IMG/VR virus record: IMGVR_UViG_3300047157_000029
Coordinates: 1 to 28,962 of that record
Length of the DNA stretch: 28,962 bases
Direction: 5' to 3' (one strand)
Source: a virus
In this document: in pieces, positions 6,777-12,922 of the stretch
How positions within the stretch are numbered: the first letter of the stretch is position 1
Layout of the letters: each line of letters begins with the position of its first letter
The notes under the pieces: generated by a model
What the model was told of the DNA's origin: nothing
The model's database searches: none
What the model saw: the letters and a program-made list of their open reading frames with translations, nothing else
Program-made: the position numbers and the translations under genes

Positions 6777-7295
6777 TTATTTATAAAAAATGTGGTCTGT
6801 GATTCTCACAGTTTCGTTTAAACTATCTGACCAATATGGGTCAACATAGAGTGTGTGGTAATGTGTTGCACCTTCAGTAATATCTGGATAGTGTCTTGAT
6901 AGAACATCATATGCAACCTTTAGGGATAACTCCCACGTCTTTGTGTCCAAAGGTTCGTCTGACTTACCGTCACAGAACCAACTAAACTGACATTGATTCC
7001 TGACAGGCATCATATTACCTTTCCAGTTTTCTTTCCACTTTGCATCATACACAACACCACATACATTTTTTGGATATGATTTGTGTTCCATACGATTCAA
7101 CACTACTTGTGCAACTGCAATCTTACCCGCAAGAGGTTGATTACCCGATTCAAAGTAGATGTTCTTTGCGAGACAAAAGGTCTCTTGTTCATAGGGATAC
7201 CTTAACTCAGAACCATTCGCATTGGAACAGTACAGGGAAAGACCCGATACTATTAGTCCTAAGAAAGACCACTTCATCATTGTATCATGACTCAT
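6777..7295 (-). CDS. SleB-type cell wall hydrolase (probable lysin) with N-terminal signal-like segment
   Basis: This 172-residue protein has the Hydrolase_2/SleB layout. The block CLAKNIYFESGNQPLAGKIA carries the candidate catalytic glutamate E49, followed by VAQVVLNRM, YPKNVCGVVY, CQFSWFCDG (102-110) and GATHYHT. These enzymes cut peptidoglycan glycan strands. Residues 6-28 (MMKWSFLGLIVSGLSLYCSNA) form a short positively started hydrophobic segment ending in a small-residue stretch. That suggests export through the host Sec system or membrane anchoring before lysis. The ATG overlaps the preceding stop (7292-7295, ATGA). Internal ATGs at codons 6 and 7 would give a more conventional signal sequence. 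Possible roles are endolysin, with or without holin, or virion-associated entry enzyme; the former seems likelier. Confidence 0.82.
   Translation of the reverse strand: MSHDTMMKWSFLGLIVSGLSLYCSNANGSELRYPYEQETFCLAKNIYFESGNQPLAGKIAVAQVVLNRMEHKSYPKNVCGVVYDAKWKENWKGNMMPVRNQCQFSWFCDGKSDEPLDTKTWELSLKVAYDVLSRHYPDITEGATHYHTLYVDPYWSDSLNETVRITDHIFYK
6778..6785 (-). promoter_or_regulatory. T4-type late promoter TATAAATA
   Basis: A minus-strand TATAAATA overlaps the stop codon of the lysin gene (TAA at 6779-6777). It stands 11 bases before the ATG of the 63-residue protein, so the leader would be about five bases. Confidence 0.65.
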
Positions 7296-7678
7296 GCAAC
7301 ACCTTCGGTCATTTCTCTTACGATTGCATCCGCAACTTCACACGTCAATTTTATATGCATATCTCTGAAATTTCTAAGGTCTTCGTAGTTTCTTACAACA
7401 GGGTCGTACTTAGGTTTCTCAAGACCAAGGTAATCGTCCTTAGTTTGATATTCGTCATAGTTTGCATATGGATAGATTGCGAAGGTATCCGCATAATCTT
7501 TGTGACAGAAATCTTGTGGTCTGTCGTAATCATTCTTACTCGTTCCTCTGTATCTCACAGTGAACAATCTTGTCTTCAAGATTTCTTGTATAACAGGTGC
7601 ATTCCTATATTCCATAGGGATACCCTTATAAAGACCACTTTCGTAGTCGGGACATTCATAGTTTTTCAGGTTTATCAT
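7292..7678 (-). CDS. Hypothetical acidic protein, 128 residues
   Basis: Unrecognised. An open frame extends to 7726, but it would run through the promoter, so the start at 7678 is chosen. It has AAGGAG seven bases upstream and lies 28 bases after a consensus -10 box. The product starts MINLKNYECPDYESGLYKG and is rich in Tyr, Asp and Arg, with a C-terminal helix VRNYEDLRNFRDMHIKLTCEVADAIVREM (approximate extent residues 96-124). No membrane segment is present. It is coupled to the lysin gene by an ATGA overlap, so part of the lysin expression could come from this early promoter. The function is unknown. Confidence 0.72.
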   Translation of the reverse strand: MINLKNYECPDYESGLYKGIPMEYRNAPVIQEILKTRLFTVRYRGTSKNDYDRPQDFCHKDYADTFAIYPYANYDEYQTKDDYLGLEKPKYDPVVRNYEDLRNFRDMHIKLTCEVADAIVREMTEGVA

Positions 7679-7705
7679 AATCTCTCCTTTCTTGATTATA
7701 TACTT

Positions 7706-7734
7706 ATTATAACAACAAGAACACACTTTGTCAA
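7706..7734 (-). promoter_or_regulatory. Early sigma70-type promoter (extended -10)
   Basis: Minus-strand TTGACA (7734-7729), a 17-base spacer and TATAAT (7711-7706), with TGT directly before the -10. It drives the 128-residue gene and probably the lysin. The core from the end of the spacer into the downstream AATAAGT-TATAA is nearly identical to the promoter at 8255-8283. Confidence 0.88.
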
Positions 7735-7742
7735 GTGTTTTC

Positions 7743-7931
7743 TCATAATTTTTTGAACTTTCTCCTACTCTTAGAGAACTGTTTCATGGGTGATTTGAAG
7801 ATAATCTCTTCAGTAGTACCCTCTTTGATGTATCCCACCAGTTGAGTGTACTTGTTTACAATATAGGTATGACTTGGAACTCTATATCCCAAGTCTCCCC
7901 AATCCGTAATTTCTTTCCAGTATTCGTTCAT
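7743..7931 (-). CDS. Small basic hypothetical protein, 62 residues
   Basis: Unrecognised. It starts MNEYWKEITDWGDLGYRVPS and ends in the basic KQFSKSRRKFKKL, a tail that could contact nucleic acid or membranes. A GGAGG ribosome site precedes the ATG, which overlaps the upstream stop by one base (TAATG). It belongs to a two-gene early unit read from the promoter at 8255-8283. Small early phage proteins of this sort often modify host functions, but nothing in this sequence says which. Confidence 0.7.
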   Translation of the reverse strand: MNEYWKEITDWGDLGYRVPSHTYIVNKYTQLVGYIKEGTTEEIIFKSPMKQFSKSRRKFKKL

Positions 7932-8222
7932 TAAGTTCTTCCTCCGTAACCTAACTCTCTCATTGCGGGTGCGGGGTGAATCTCTTCAGACAATGCAAGA
8001 TACTCTTCAACAGTAACATTCTTGACTAGGAAGTTAACCCATGCCTTCCAAGGTTTGTAACCATACTTGAACCTTGCGATAAACTCTGGTTTTGGTAGAC
8101 CAACCCAAGATGGGTGACAGTCTGGTCTTGCGACCTCCATGTTCACACTCTTAGTGTGTTTACCTCTATACATGAGATACATACCGTCCCATGTGAACTC
8201 TTCTTTGATATAATGGTGTCAT
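7931..8222 (-). CDS. Hypothetical early protein with an apparent one-base frameshift near its start
   Basis: Unrecognised. The uninterrupted frame begins at ATG 8182 (83 residues: MYLMYRGKHTKS, KPEFIARFKYGYKPWKAWVN, VEEYLALSEEIHP). The best start signal, however, is an ATG at 8222 with AAGGAAA just upstream, 32 bases after a consensus -10 box. That frame stops after 18 codons. Skipping one base near 8210 joins it to the long frame and gives M-T-P-L-IKEEFTWDG-MYLMYRG, a continuous 96-residue protein. The upstream IKEEFTWDG in the long frame looks coding, which supports the longer product. Either the sequence has an extra base, or the protein starts at 8182, or a shift occurs during translation. 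It is followed directly by the 62-residue gene. Confidence 0.65.
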
Positions 8223-8254
8223 ATTTTCCTTTCCTTTTTTCATTTTATACACTT

Positions 8255-8283
8255 ATTATAACAACAACAGCAAGGTTTGTCAA
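8255..8283 (-). promoter_or_regulatory. Early sigma70-type promoter (extended -10)
   Basis: Minus-strand TTGACA (8283-8278), a 17-base spacer ending TTGTTGT and TATAAT (8260-8255). It faces away from the plus-strand promoter at 8308-8336; the two -35 boxes are 24 bases apart. Confidence 0.88.
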
Positions 8284-8307
8284 GCATTATTTTAGTTTAT
8301 TTTTACC

Positions 8308-8336
8308 TTGACATTTAGTGTGGACTAGTGTACTAT
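8308..8336 (+). promoter_or_regulatory. Sigma70-type promoter of the adenine methyltransferase
   Basis: TTGACA (8308-8313), a 17-base spacer and TACTAT (8331-8336). Only seven bases (ATACAAC) separate the -10 from the ATG at 8344, so the mRNA should start at or within a base of the start codon. No ribosome site is present. Confidence 0.8.
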
Positions 8337-8343
8337 ATACAAC

Positions 8344-9219
8344 ATGAAAGATTTAAAATCTCCACTTAGATATCCAGGCGGAAAGACTCGTGCAACTGAC
8401 TTCTTATTCAGTGACGAGAATATGCCTATAGACTCTATTAAAGAGTATCGTGAACCCTTCCTTGGGGGTGGTTCATGTGCATTTGCCTTTAGTAAGAAGT
8501 ATCCCAATGTTCCTGTATGGGTCAATGACAAATACTACAATCTGTATTGTTTTTGGTTGACCGTACAACAGGAAGGTCAGAAACTTGCAGACAAACTACA
8601 TAGTGTCAAAACAGAACTATCTGAGTCTTCTGACCCTCTTCAAGCACATCTAGACTATTATCATGTTATGCGTGAAGGTCTAGAGAACCCAGATAATGAG
8701 TTCGAAATTGCTTGGAGATTCTATATAATGAATCGATGTTCTTTCTCTGGACTAGGAGAATCGACAGGTTCATTCAGTAAAGATGCAGTAAAGGATTTGT
8801 TCAATCATAGACTGATTGCAAAACTACCTAAGTTCGGTCATCTCATGAAAAACTGGACATTGACCAATGATGACTATAGTGTCATGTTTGATGATAATCC
8901 AGATGCATTTGTATTTGCAGACCCACCATATGACATCAAGTCATTTATCTATGGTAACAATGGTGACATGCATGACTCATTTGACCACAAAGACTTTCAC
9001 ACAGTCACAGACAACTCTAAGAATCTAATCATGATTACGTATAATTCTAATGATACTCTTCGTGATGCATATAAAGGTTGGGAACAACGTATATGGGATT
9101 TGACTTATACCATGCATAGTGGTAAGAAGTATAGAGAAGATGAACACAACAGGAAGGAACTCTTGTTGTTAAACTACGACACACCTACCCCACCTTCACT
9201 AGACGATTTCTTCGGATAA
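8344..9219 (+). CDS. dam: D12-class DNA N6-adenine methyltransferase (Dam-like) with clamp-type C-terminal tail
   Basis: This is a 291-residue enzyme. RYPGGKTR (9-16) and PFLGGGSCAF (38-47) are the D12-class N-terminal and SAM-binding motifs, VNDKYYNLY (60-68) follows, and ADPPYD (192-197) holds the catalytic DPPY. The family, which includes Dam and T4 Dam, methylates adenine, usually in GATC; the target here is not proven. The last residues, after a Pro/Thr linker, are SLDDFFG (285-291). This closely resembles the S-L-D-F-L/F tails by which T4 proteins dock on the gp45 sliding clamp, so the enzyme may be tethered to the replisome. It is the only plus-strand gene in the window, apparently leaderless and divergent from two small early genes. 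A hairpin terminator follows its stop. GATC is nearly absent from the window. Confidence 0.9.
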   Translation: MKDLKSPLRYPGGKTRATDFLFSDENMPIDSIKEYREPFLGGGSCAFAFSKKYPNVPVWVNDKYYNLYCFWLTVQQEGQKLADKLHSVKTELSESSDPLQAHLDYYHVMREGLENPDNEFEIAWRFYIMNRCSFSGLGESTGSFSKDAVKDLFNHRLIAKLPKFGHLMKNWTLTNDDYSVMFDDNPDAFVFADPPYDIKSFIYGNNGDMHDSFDHKDFHTVTDNSKNLIMITYNSNDTLRDAYKGWEQRIWDLTYTMHSGKKYREDEHNRKELLLLNYDTPTPPSLDDFFG

Positions 9220-9222
9220 AAA

Positions 9223-9246
9223 AAAGGGTCTCCGAAGAGACCCTTT
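9223..9246 (-). terminator. Strong intrinsic terminator after gene 23 (UUCG tetraloop), shared end with the methyltransferase
   Basis: A perfect 10-base-pair stem (AAAGGGTCTC with GAGACCCTTT) closes a four-base loop. On the minus strand the loop is TTCG inside C-G, the very stable UUCG tetraloop, and eight T follow at once. It therefore ends transcription coming from the capsid gene. On plus the loop is CGAA with only three T, so it would act more weakly for the methyltransferase. Confidence 0.92.
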
Positions 9247-9285
9247 AAAGAACGGTGAGTTAACCTCACTCTTCTTATTACAGAC

Positions 9286-10185
9286 TTATGTCAAGATATT
9301 AGTAACCTTGAAAATTCTGTAGTACTGGTTAGTCTTTGCAGTAGCAAGACCGTCAGAAGGTGTAGACCCAACAAATGGGTTACTTGCCATTCCGTAACGA
9401 GTTTTGAAACCGATTCTTGGCTGGAAGTCTTCTTCACCAATTGCTTTAACCATAGTTAAAGGAACGTATGGGCAATAGAAGATACCTGCGTCATATGGAG
9501 TACTTCCTCTGTAACCTACAGTTACGTAGTCAGGGTTAGTACCAGTTGAATATGGATCTACATATACTTTGAACTTACCGTTAAGAACACCAGCAAAAGT
9601 ATTACCAGTATCGTCAACATTTAGTGAAGTATTCAAAGCAGGGCTATAGTCAAGCATGCCAGAAGCAGCAAGGATAGAAGCAACATCAGAAGAACAGATT
9701 ACATAGTTACCTTTTCCTCTTCTTGTTTCTTTAGCAATTGCGTTAGCTTCTCTTTCAATCTGAACAATAAGACCTTTAGCTTTTTCAGCTAACCATCTGC
9801 CGTCTGAATCAGTGTGCAAGTTAAAGATACCTTTAACAGCTACTGAAGATTGCAAAGCACCAAGCTTAGCTTTTTGGTTTACAGTTCTAACAACTTCTCT
9901 GTTGATTTCCGCAAGGATTTCAGAAGAAAGGATGTTAGCAAGTTCACCTTCAGCGTCTAGACCGTGTACAGCTTTAAGATCTTGTGCAAGTTCCATTGTG
10001 TACTCAGCTTTTAGAGCTCTTGACTTAGCAGTAACAGTCTGTCTTTCAATGGTGAAACCCATTTCGTTGAAAGATGAACCACCAGTTCTACCCAATGCTT
10101 CTGCATCAGCAGTTGGCATTCCGCCAGCAGCAAGGTTAGAAAGTCTAGCACCAGATGAAATCAATTCCGTTCCAACCAGACGCAT
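9286..10185 (-). CDS. 23: Major capsid protein gp23, C-terminal fragment (frame broken near 10174-10209)
   Basis: This frame holds the larger part of the T4 gp23-type capsid protein. The T4 signatures are clear: SFNEMGFTIERQTVTAKSRA, YTMELAQDLKAVHG, ILAEINREVVRTV, ETRRGKGNYVICSSDVAS, TFAGVLNGKFKVYVDPY, YDAGIFYCPYVPLTMV, and FQPRIGFKTRYGMASNPF near the end. It forms the head shell. The formal ATG at 10185 is not a natural start: the sequence upstream continues the protein in other frames. Removing one T from each of two short T runs (10207-10209 and 10174-10175, minus-strand sense) fuses it to the fragment at 10161-10610. The linker then reads FSGDS-SGTHDSDNASG-GTELISSGARL and the protein is 440 residues. 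The only two GATC sites I found lie in this fragment. Confidence 0.9.
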   Translation of the reverse strand: MRLVGTELISSGARLSNLAAGGMPTADAEALGRTGGSSFNEMGFTIERQTVTAKSRALKAEYTMELAQDLKAVHGLDAEGELANILSSEILAEINREVVRTVNQKAKLGALQSSVAVKGIFNLHTDSDGRWLAEKAKGLIVQIEREANAIAKETRRGKGNYVICSSDVASILAASGMLDYSPALNTSLNVDDTGNTFAGVLNGKFKVYVDPYSTGTNPDYVTVGYRGSTPYDAGIFYCPYVPLTMVKAIGEEDFQPRIGFKTRYGMASNPFVGSTPSDGLATAKTNQYYRIFKVTNILT

Positions 10186-10610
10186 TGTCTGAATCGTGAG
10201 TACCAGAAACTATCACCAGAGAACTGAGTTTCAGCTTCGTTGAATAGTGCTTCACGGTTAGAAGTAGAACCACCTTGGTATCTGCTCTTCATAGCGAAGA
10301 TAAGACCAGTAGGGCCATTCATAGGTTGTACACCACATACGTCATAAGCGATGAGGTTAGGCATTGCTCTACGTACTAGTGAGATTAATACTGGGTCAAA
10401 GTTATTAACTGAACCAGTGTTGTTAGCGCCACTTGCAGCATTCTCTGTCATGAAACCCGCAGAAGCAGAACGCTCTTCAGCGATTGCTTTTTCTTGGTTT
10501 TCGAGAATTGCAGCAGTTACCGCACGTCTGTGATTATCAGTAATCACGCCAGCAGACTCTTCGTTTAGAACTGGAGCCCACTTTTCGATTAAATTATCGT
10601 AAGATTGCAT
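10161..10610 (-). CDS. 23: Major capsid protein gp23, N-terminal fragment (frameshifted)
   Basis: This frame contains the true start of gene 23. GGAAAT lies just before the ATG, and the product begins MQSYDNLIEKWAPVLNEE. It continues with DNHRRAVTAAILENQEKAI, VLISLVRRAMPNLIAYDVCG, VQPMNGPTGLIFAMKSRY and EALFNEAETQFSGDS, all gp23 features. In T4 the N-terminal propeptide is removed by gp21; a cleavage site is not certain here. After FSGDS the frame turns to non-capsid sequence (FWYSRFRQCVWLERN) and stops, marking the break. Gene 23 is essential, so the break is probably a sequence or assembly error, although a real mutation or a translational shift is possible. It stands directly downstream of the scaffold gene, 12 bases apart. 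Confidence 0.88.
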   Translation of the reverse strand: MQSYDNLIEKWAPVLNEESAGVITDNHRRAVTAAILENQEKAIAEERSASAGFMTENAASGANNTGSVNNFDPVLISLVRRAMPNLIAYDVCGVQPMNGPTGLIFAMKSRYQGGSTSNREALFNEAETQFSGDSFWYSRFRQCVWLERN

Positions 10611-10622
10611 TTTATATTTCCT

Positions 10623-11675
10623 TTATGATTTAGATGCGTTTTTACGGATAGTAGAGATGTATTGTTCCATTACAGATGATACTTCAGTTTGCACGTCAGC
10701 ATCTTCTACAACTTGTTCTACTTCTTCACTACCAGTGATTTCTTTTGTGAAATATGACTCTTTTACAGTCTTGACTTTAGAGGCGAATTGGTCTTCGTCT
10801 TCAAAATCTAAACCTTCAACGAGTGATTTCAATTTTTCTACTTGAGTTTCTGCAAGGTCACGTGACGCTTCACGAATAATCGTTTCACGTTTGTAAACTT
10901 CCAGTTCCTCGGTTGTGTCTATAACTTTCTGAGTAGTTTCGTTGAGACGAGTCTCAAGTTCTTCTACGGATTCAGCAAGTTCATCAACTAGGTCAACCTT
11001 AGAAGTTGGGACTTCAATGTAAGACTCTGTAAAGAGGTCTTTCATTTTATCCATGAAAGTCTCGGCAATTTCAGTGCGGAGTCCGCTCTGGATTGCAACT
11101 TGATTTTCTTCCATCCAAGATTCAACTACATAGTTAAGGTAGCTGTCCACTTTCTCTACAAGGTCTGCCTTAGTAGAAGAGATTTCTTCTGCTAATTCTT
11201 CCTTATACTGTGATTCAATTCTATCAATTTCTTCTGATAGTTTTGATTTCACGGCTGCTTCAAAGATTACTGCGGTTTTAGCTTTAAACTCATCACTGAG
11301 TGTTGCTTCAGACTCGACTAATGCATCCAGTTCAGCAGAAGTATCAACCTGTGTTTCCACGATTGCGTCTTCTGTGTGTTGCACATCATCCATCATATTA
11401 CTGTATGATGCAGTCAGTTCATCTTTTTTCATAGAATGTAACTTCATGCTCATTGCATTAATCATGCCCGCTTTTGTTTTCGGAGCAGGAGCTTGTTTTG
11501 CTTTGGTTGCGTCCGCTGCTTTATCTACAGATGCAATAGACTCTTCTTCGTCAGTTGCATTTGCATCAGGTTTCCCTTTAGGAGCAGGAGCGCTTCCTTC
11601 TTCGAGAGTATCTTCCACAATGTCGTTAATGTCTTCATCGTGGAGTTCAACTTCGACTTTACTTTCTTCAGTCAT
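10623..11675 (-). CDS. 22: Prohead scaffolding core protein, gp22-like
   Basis: This 350-residue protein (T4 gp22 is 269) is very acidic and almost entirely helical. It opens MTEESKVEVELHDEDINDIV, has an Ala/Pro/Lys linker near residues 60-70 (APAPKTKAGM), and then long coiled coils rich in Glu, Lys and Ser (for example YKEELAEEISSTKADLVEK and LAESVEELETRLNETTQKV). It lies between the protease gene 21 and capsid gene 23, exactly where T4 encodes the major core protein on which the prohead shell assembles and which gp21 later digests. AGGAG precedes the ATG. The identification rests on position, acidity and coiled coils rather than on strongly conserved residues. The extra 80 or so residues are mostly the acidic N-terminal extension. 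Confidence 0.85.
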   Translation of the reverse strand: MTEESKVEVELHDEDINDIVEDTLEEGSAPAPKGKPDANATDEEESIASVDKAADATKAKQAPAPKTKAGMINAMSMKLHSMKKDELTASYSNMMDDVQHTEDAIVETQVDTSAELDALVESEATLSDEFKAKTAVIFEAAVKSKLSEEIDRIESQYKEELAEEISSTKADLVEKVDSYLNYVVESWMEENQVAIQSGLRTEIAETFMDKMKDLFTESYIEVPTSKVDLVDELAESVEELETRLNETTQKVIDTTEELEVYKRETIIREASRDLAETQVEKLKSLVEGLDFEDEDQFASKVKTVKESYFTKEITGSEEVEQVVEDADVQTEVSSVMEQYISTIRKNASKS

Positions 11676-11684
11676 AATTGACTC

Positions 11685-12347
11685 CTATATTTTAGATTTA
11701 ATTAACGAGAGGAAATTCTTGAACTCTCGAACACTTGTCTCATACAAGACAGTTTTCGGAGCAGTTTTAATTTCAGTCTCCATTTTTTCAATTACTTGAG
11801 GACATAAAACACCGTTATTCCAAACCCAGTCTACCCCTTCCATTATACCATTAACGAAAGCTTCAGGAGCGCTAGGGTCTTGTACTATGTCAACAGTACT
11901 AAGAATAAAATCGTCTTTGACGACCATTGCACCGTTTCTGTTCTCAAGGCTACCCATACCACGAGTTGACACACCCAATTGAACACCACCATCAAGAAGA
12001 CCTTTCACAATCTTACCCATTGGAGTTTCCAATATTTGTGCCTTTCCAACCACATCATTTCCCTCGAACTTGAGTTCAGTGATGAGGTGTGAAACTTTGT
12101 CTAAGTTAACTGTCGGCCCTTCAGGGTGATTTAATTCCCCAACCGCACGTTTCTTAGAAATTTGTTCTTGGTCATATTTTGCTACCGCTTTTTCCATAAT
12201 AGGTTTAGGGTAGACACGACCATTTCTGTTCTTTTTGTCAGTTTGTGCGAAAACGCCTTCAATGACATAATTTTTTTCACCGTTCTCTTTCTTTTCTACT
12301 AAACAAGATAGAGAATCATTATCAGTGAATTCTGTAATTAACTTCAT
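11685..12347 (-). CDS. 21: Prohead maturation protease, gp21-like
   Basis: This is a 220-residue serine protease of the T4 gp21 family (length about that of T4, 212). Catalytic elements are seen: GELNHPEGP with His74, and GVSTRG with Ser127. Both lie in the expected order, with a downstream acidic segment DIVQDPSAPEAF. The N-terminal domain has the conserved AQTDKKNRNGRVYPKPIM stretch. The enzyme digests the scaffold and trims gp23 during head maturation. It overlaps the preceding small core gene by four bases and lies nine bases before gene 22, so the core-protease-scaffold set is translated together. The C-terminus (KTVLYETSVREFKNFLSLIKSKI, from residue 198) is helical and may be removed by self-cleavage. 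Confidence 0.93.
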   Translation of the reverse strand: MKLITEFTDNDSLSCLVEKKENGEKNYVIEGVFAQTDKKNRNGRVYPKPIMEKAVAKYDQEQISKKRAVGELNHPEGPTVNLDKVSHLITELKFEGNDVVGKAQILETPMGKIVKGLLDGGVQLGVSTRGMGSLENRNGAMVVKDDFILSTVDIVQDPSAPEAFVNGIMEGVDWVWNNGVLCPQVIEKMETEIKTAPKTVLYETSVREFKNFLSLIKSKI

Positions 12348-12565
12348 GTTAATTCCTTTATTACTTTCATTGCAGACTTTTCTGCATCCTTTTGTGATTT
12401 GAAAGAGTCTAATTTGTCTCCATCAATATAGACCACAAAAGGGTTTGTTCCCTTATCCTTTACAATAAGGACAGGGATACGTTTAATCTTTTTGTTGAAG
12501 ACAGTTTCGCCCTTGGGCTTCTTTGCTTCACTTAATTCTTGAAGAATTTCTTTATAAGATTTCAT
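12344..12565 (-). CDS. Small basic protein at the gp68 position of the prohead core cluster
   Basis: This 73-residue protein starts MKSYKEILQELSEAKKPKGE and ends SQKDAEKSAMKVIKELT, with a lysine-rich middle (KKIKRIPVLIVKDKG). In T4 the place between gene 67 and gene 21 is taken by core gene 68 (141 residues); the protein here is half as long and clear similarity cannot be claimed. The amphipathic N-terminus fits a core or scaffold component. A TATAAATA box ends five bases before its ATG, which puts the expected RNA start on the start codon; no ribosome site is visible. It overlaps gene 21 by four bases, so this promoter should feed genes 21, 22 and 23. Confidence 0.72.
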   Translation of the reverse strand: MKSYKEILQELSEAKKPKGETVFNKKIKRIPVLIVKDKGTNPFVVYIDGDKLDSFKSQKDAEKSAMKVIKELT

Positions 12566-12570
12566 AGTAT

Positions 12571-12578
12571 TATTTATA
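12571..12578 (-). promoter_or_regulatory. T4-type late promoter TATAAATA with the start codon at the expected +1
   Basis: Minus-strand TATAAATA, five bases (ATACT), then ATG. T4 late transcription starts six bases after the box, which is the A of this ATG. The promoter lies between gene 67 and the 73-residue core gene and can drive genes 21, 22 and 23. Confidence 0.8.
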
Positions 12579-12604
12579 CAAACAATGTTTTTGAAACAAG
12601 CAAA

Positions 12605-12922
12605 TTATGCAGTTTCTACTTCATCATCGTCTAATTCTGCTATTATTTCTTCATTTTCTTCGGTTTCTTCTTCCGATTCTTCAGGATTTTCTGTTGTTTC
12701 AATGTCTGTTTCATCTATTTCAACGTCATCGTCTTGGTCATTAAAGATTGCCTGTGCAGTTGCAACACGTTGTGCTTCTAGTGCATCTGTCATCTTATCT
12801 TGTACAAGACTTTTAAAAGAACCTTCAGCATTAGCCAAGTCACCACTGGTGATTTGATTAATTAATTCTGTTACTGCACTTGGTTCTTGTGTTTCCACTT
12901 CTTGATTTTCTACTTCACTCAT
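12605..12922 (-). CDS. 67: Prohead core protein, gp67-like
   Basis: This is a 105-residue, highly acidic protein (T4 gp67 is 80). The part around residues 16-55 (AVTELINQITSGDLANAEGS, then KSLVQDKMTDALEAQRVATA) matches the opening of T4 gp67: a helix ending in SGDL/SNDL, followed by KxxxMxxR/A and an R-V-A-x-A-x-x-I-F block. The rest is a run of Glu and Asp with few other residues, as in gp67, where the acidic tail is cut up by gp21 into internal peptides of the head. It sits directly downstream of portal gene 20 with a four-base overlap, the canonical T4 order 20-67. Confidence 0.8.
   Translation of the reverse strand: MSEVENQEVETQEPSAVTELINQITSGDLANAEGSFKSLVQDKMTDALEAQRVATAQAIFNDQDDDVEIDETDIETTENPEESEEETEENEEIIAELDDDEVETA

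Noticed and set aside
7679-7726. Upstream extension of the 128-residue gene (MCSCCYNKYIIKK...)
   Set aside because: These codons are the consensus -10 region and the AAGGAG ribosome site; the RNA starts inside them.
7040-7756. Long plus-strand frame of 238 codons
   Set aside because: It runs antisense to the SleB lysin and the 128-residue gene, has no ribosome site or promoter, and its peptide has no domain-like pattern.
9286-10610. Intron or homing element as the cause of the gene 23 split
   Set aside because: The two capsid frames overlap and no inserted sequence is present; only one or two bases are out of register.
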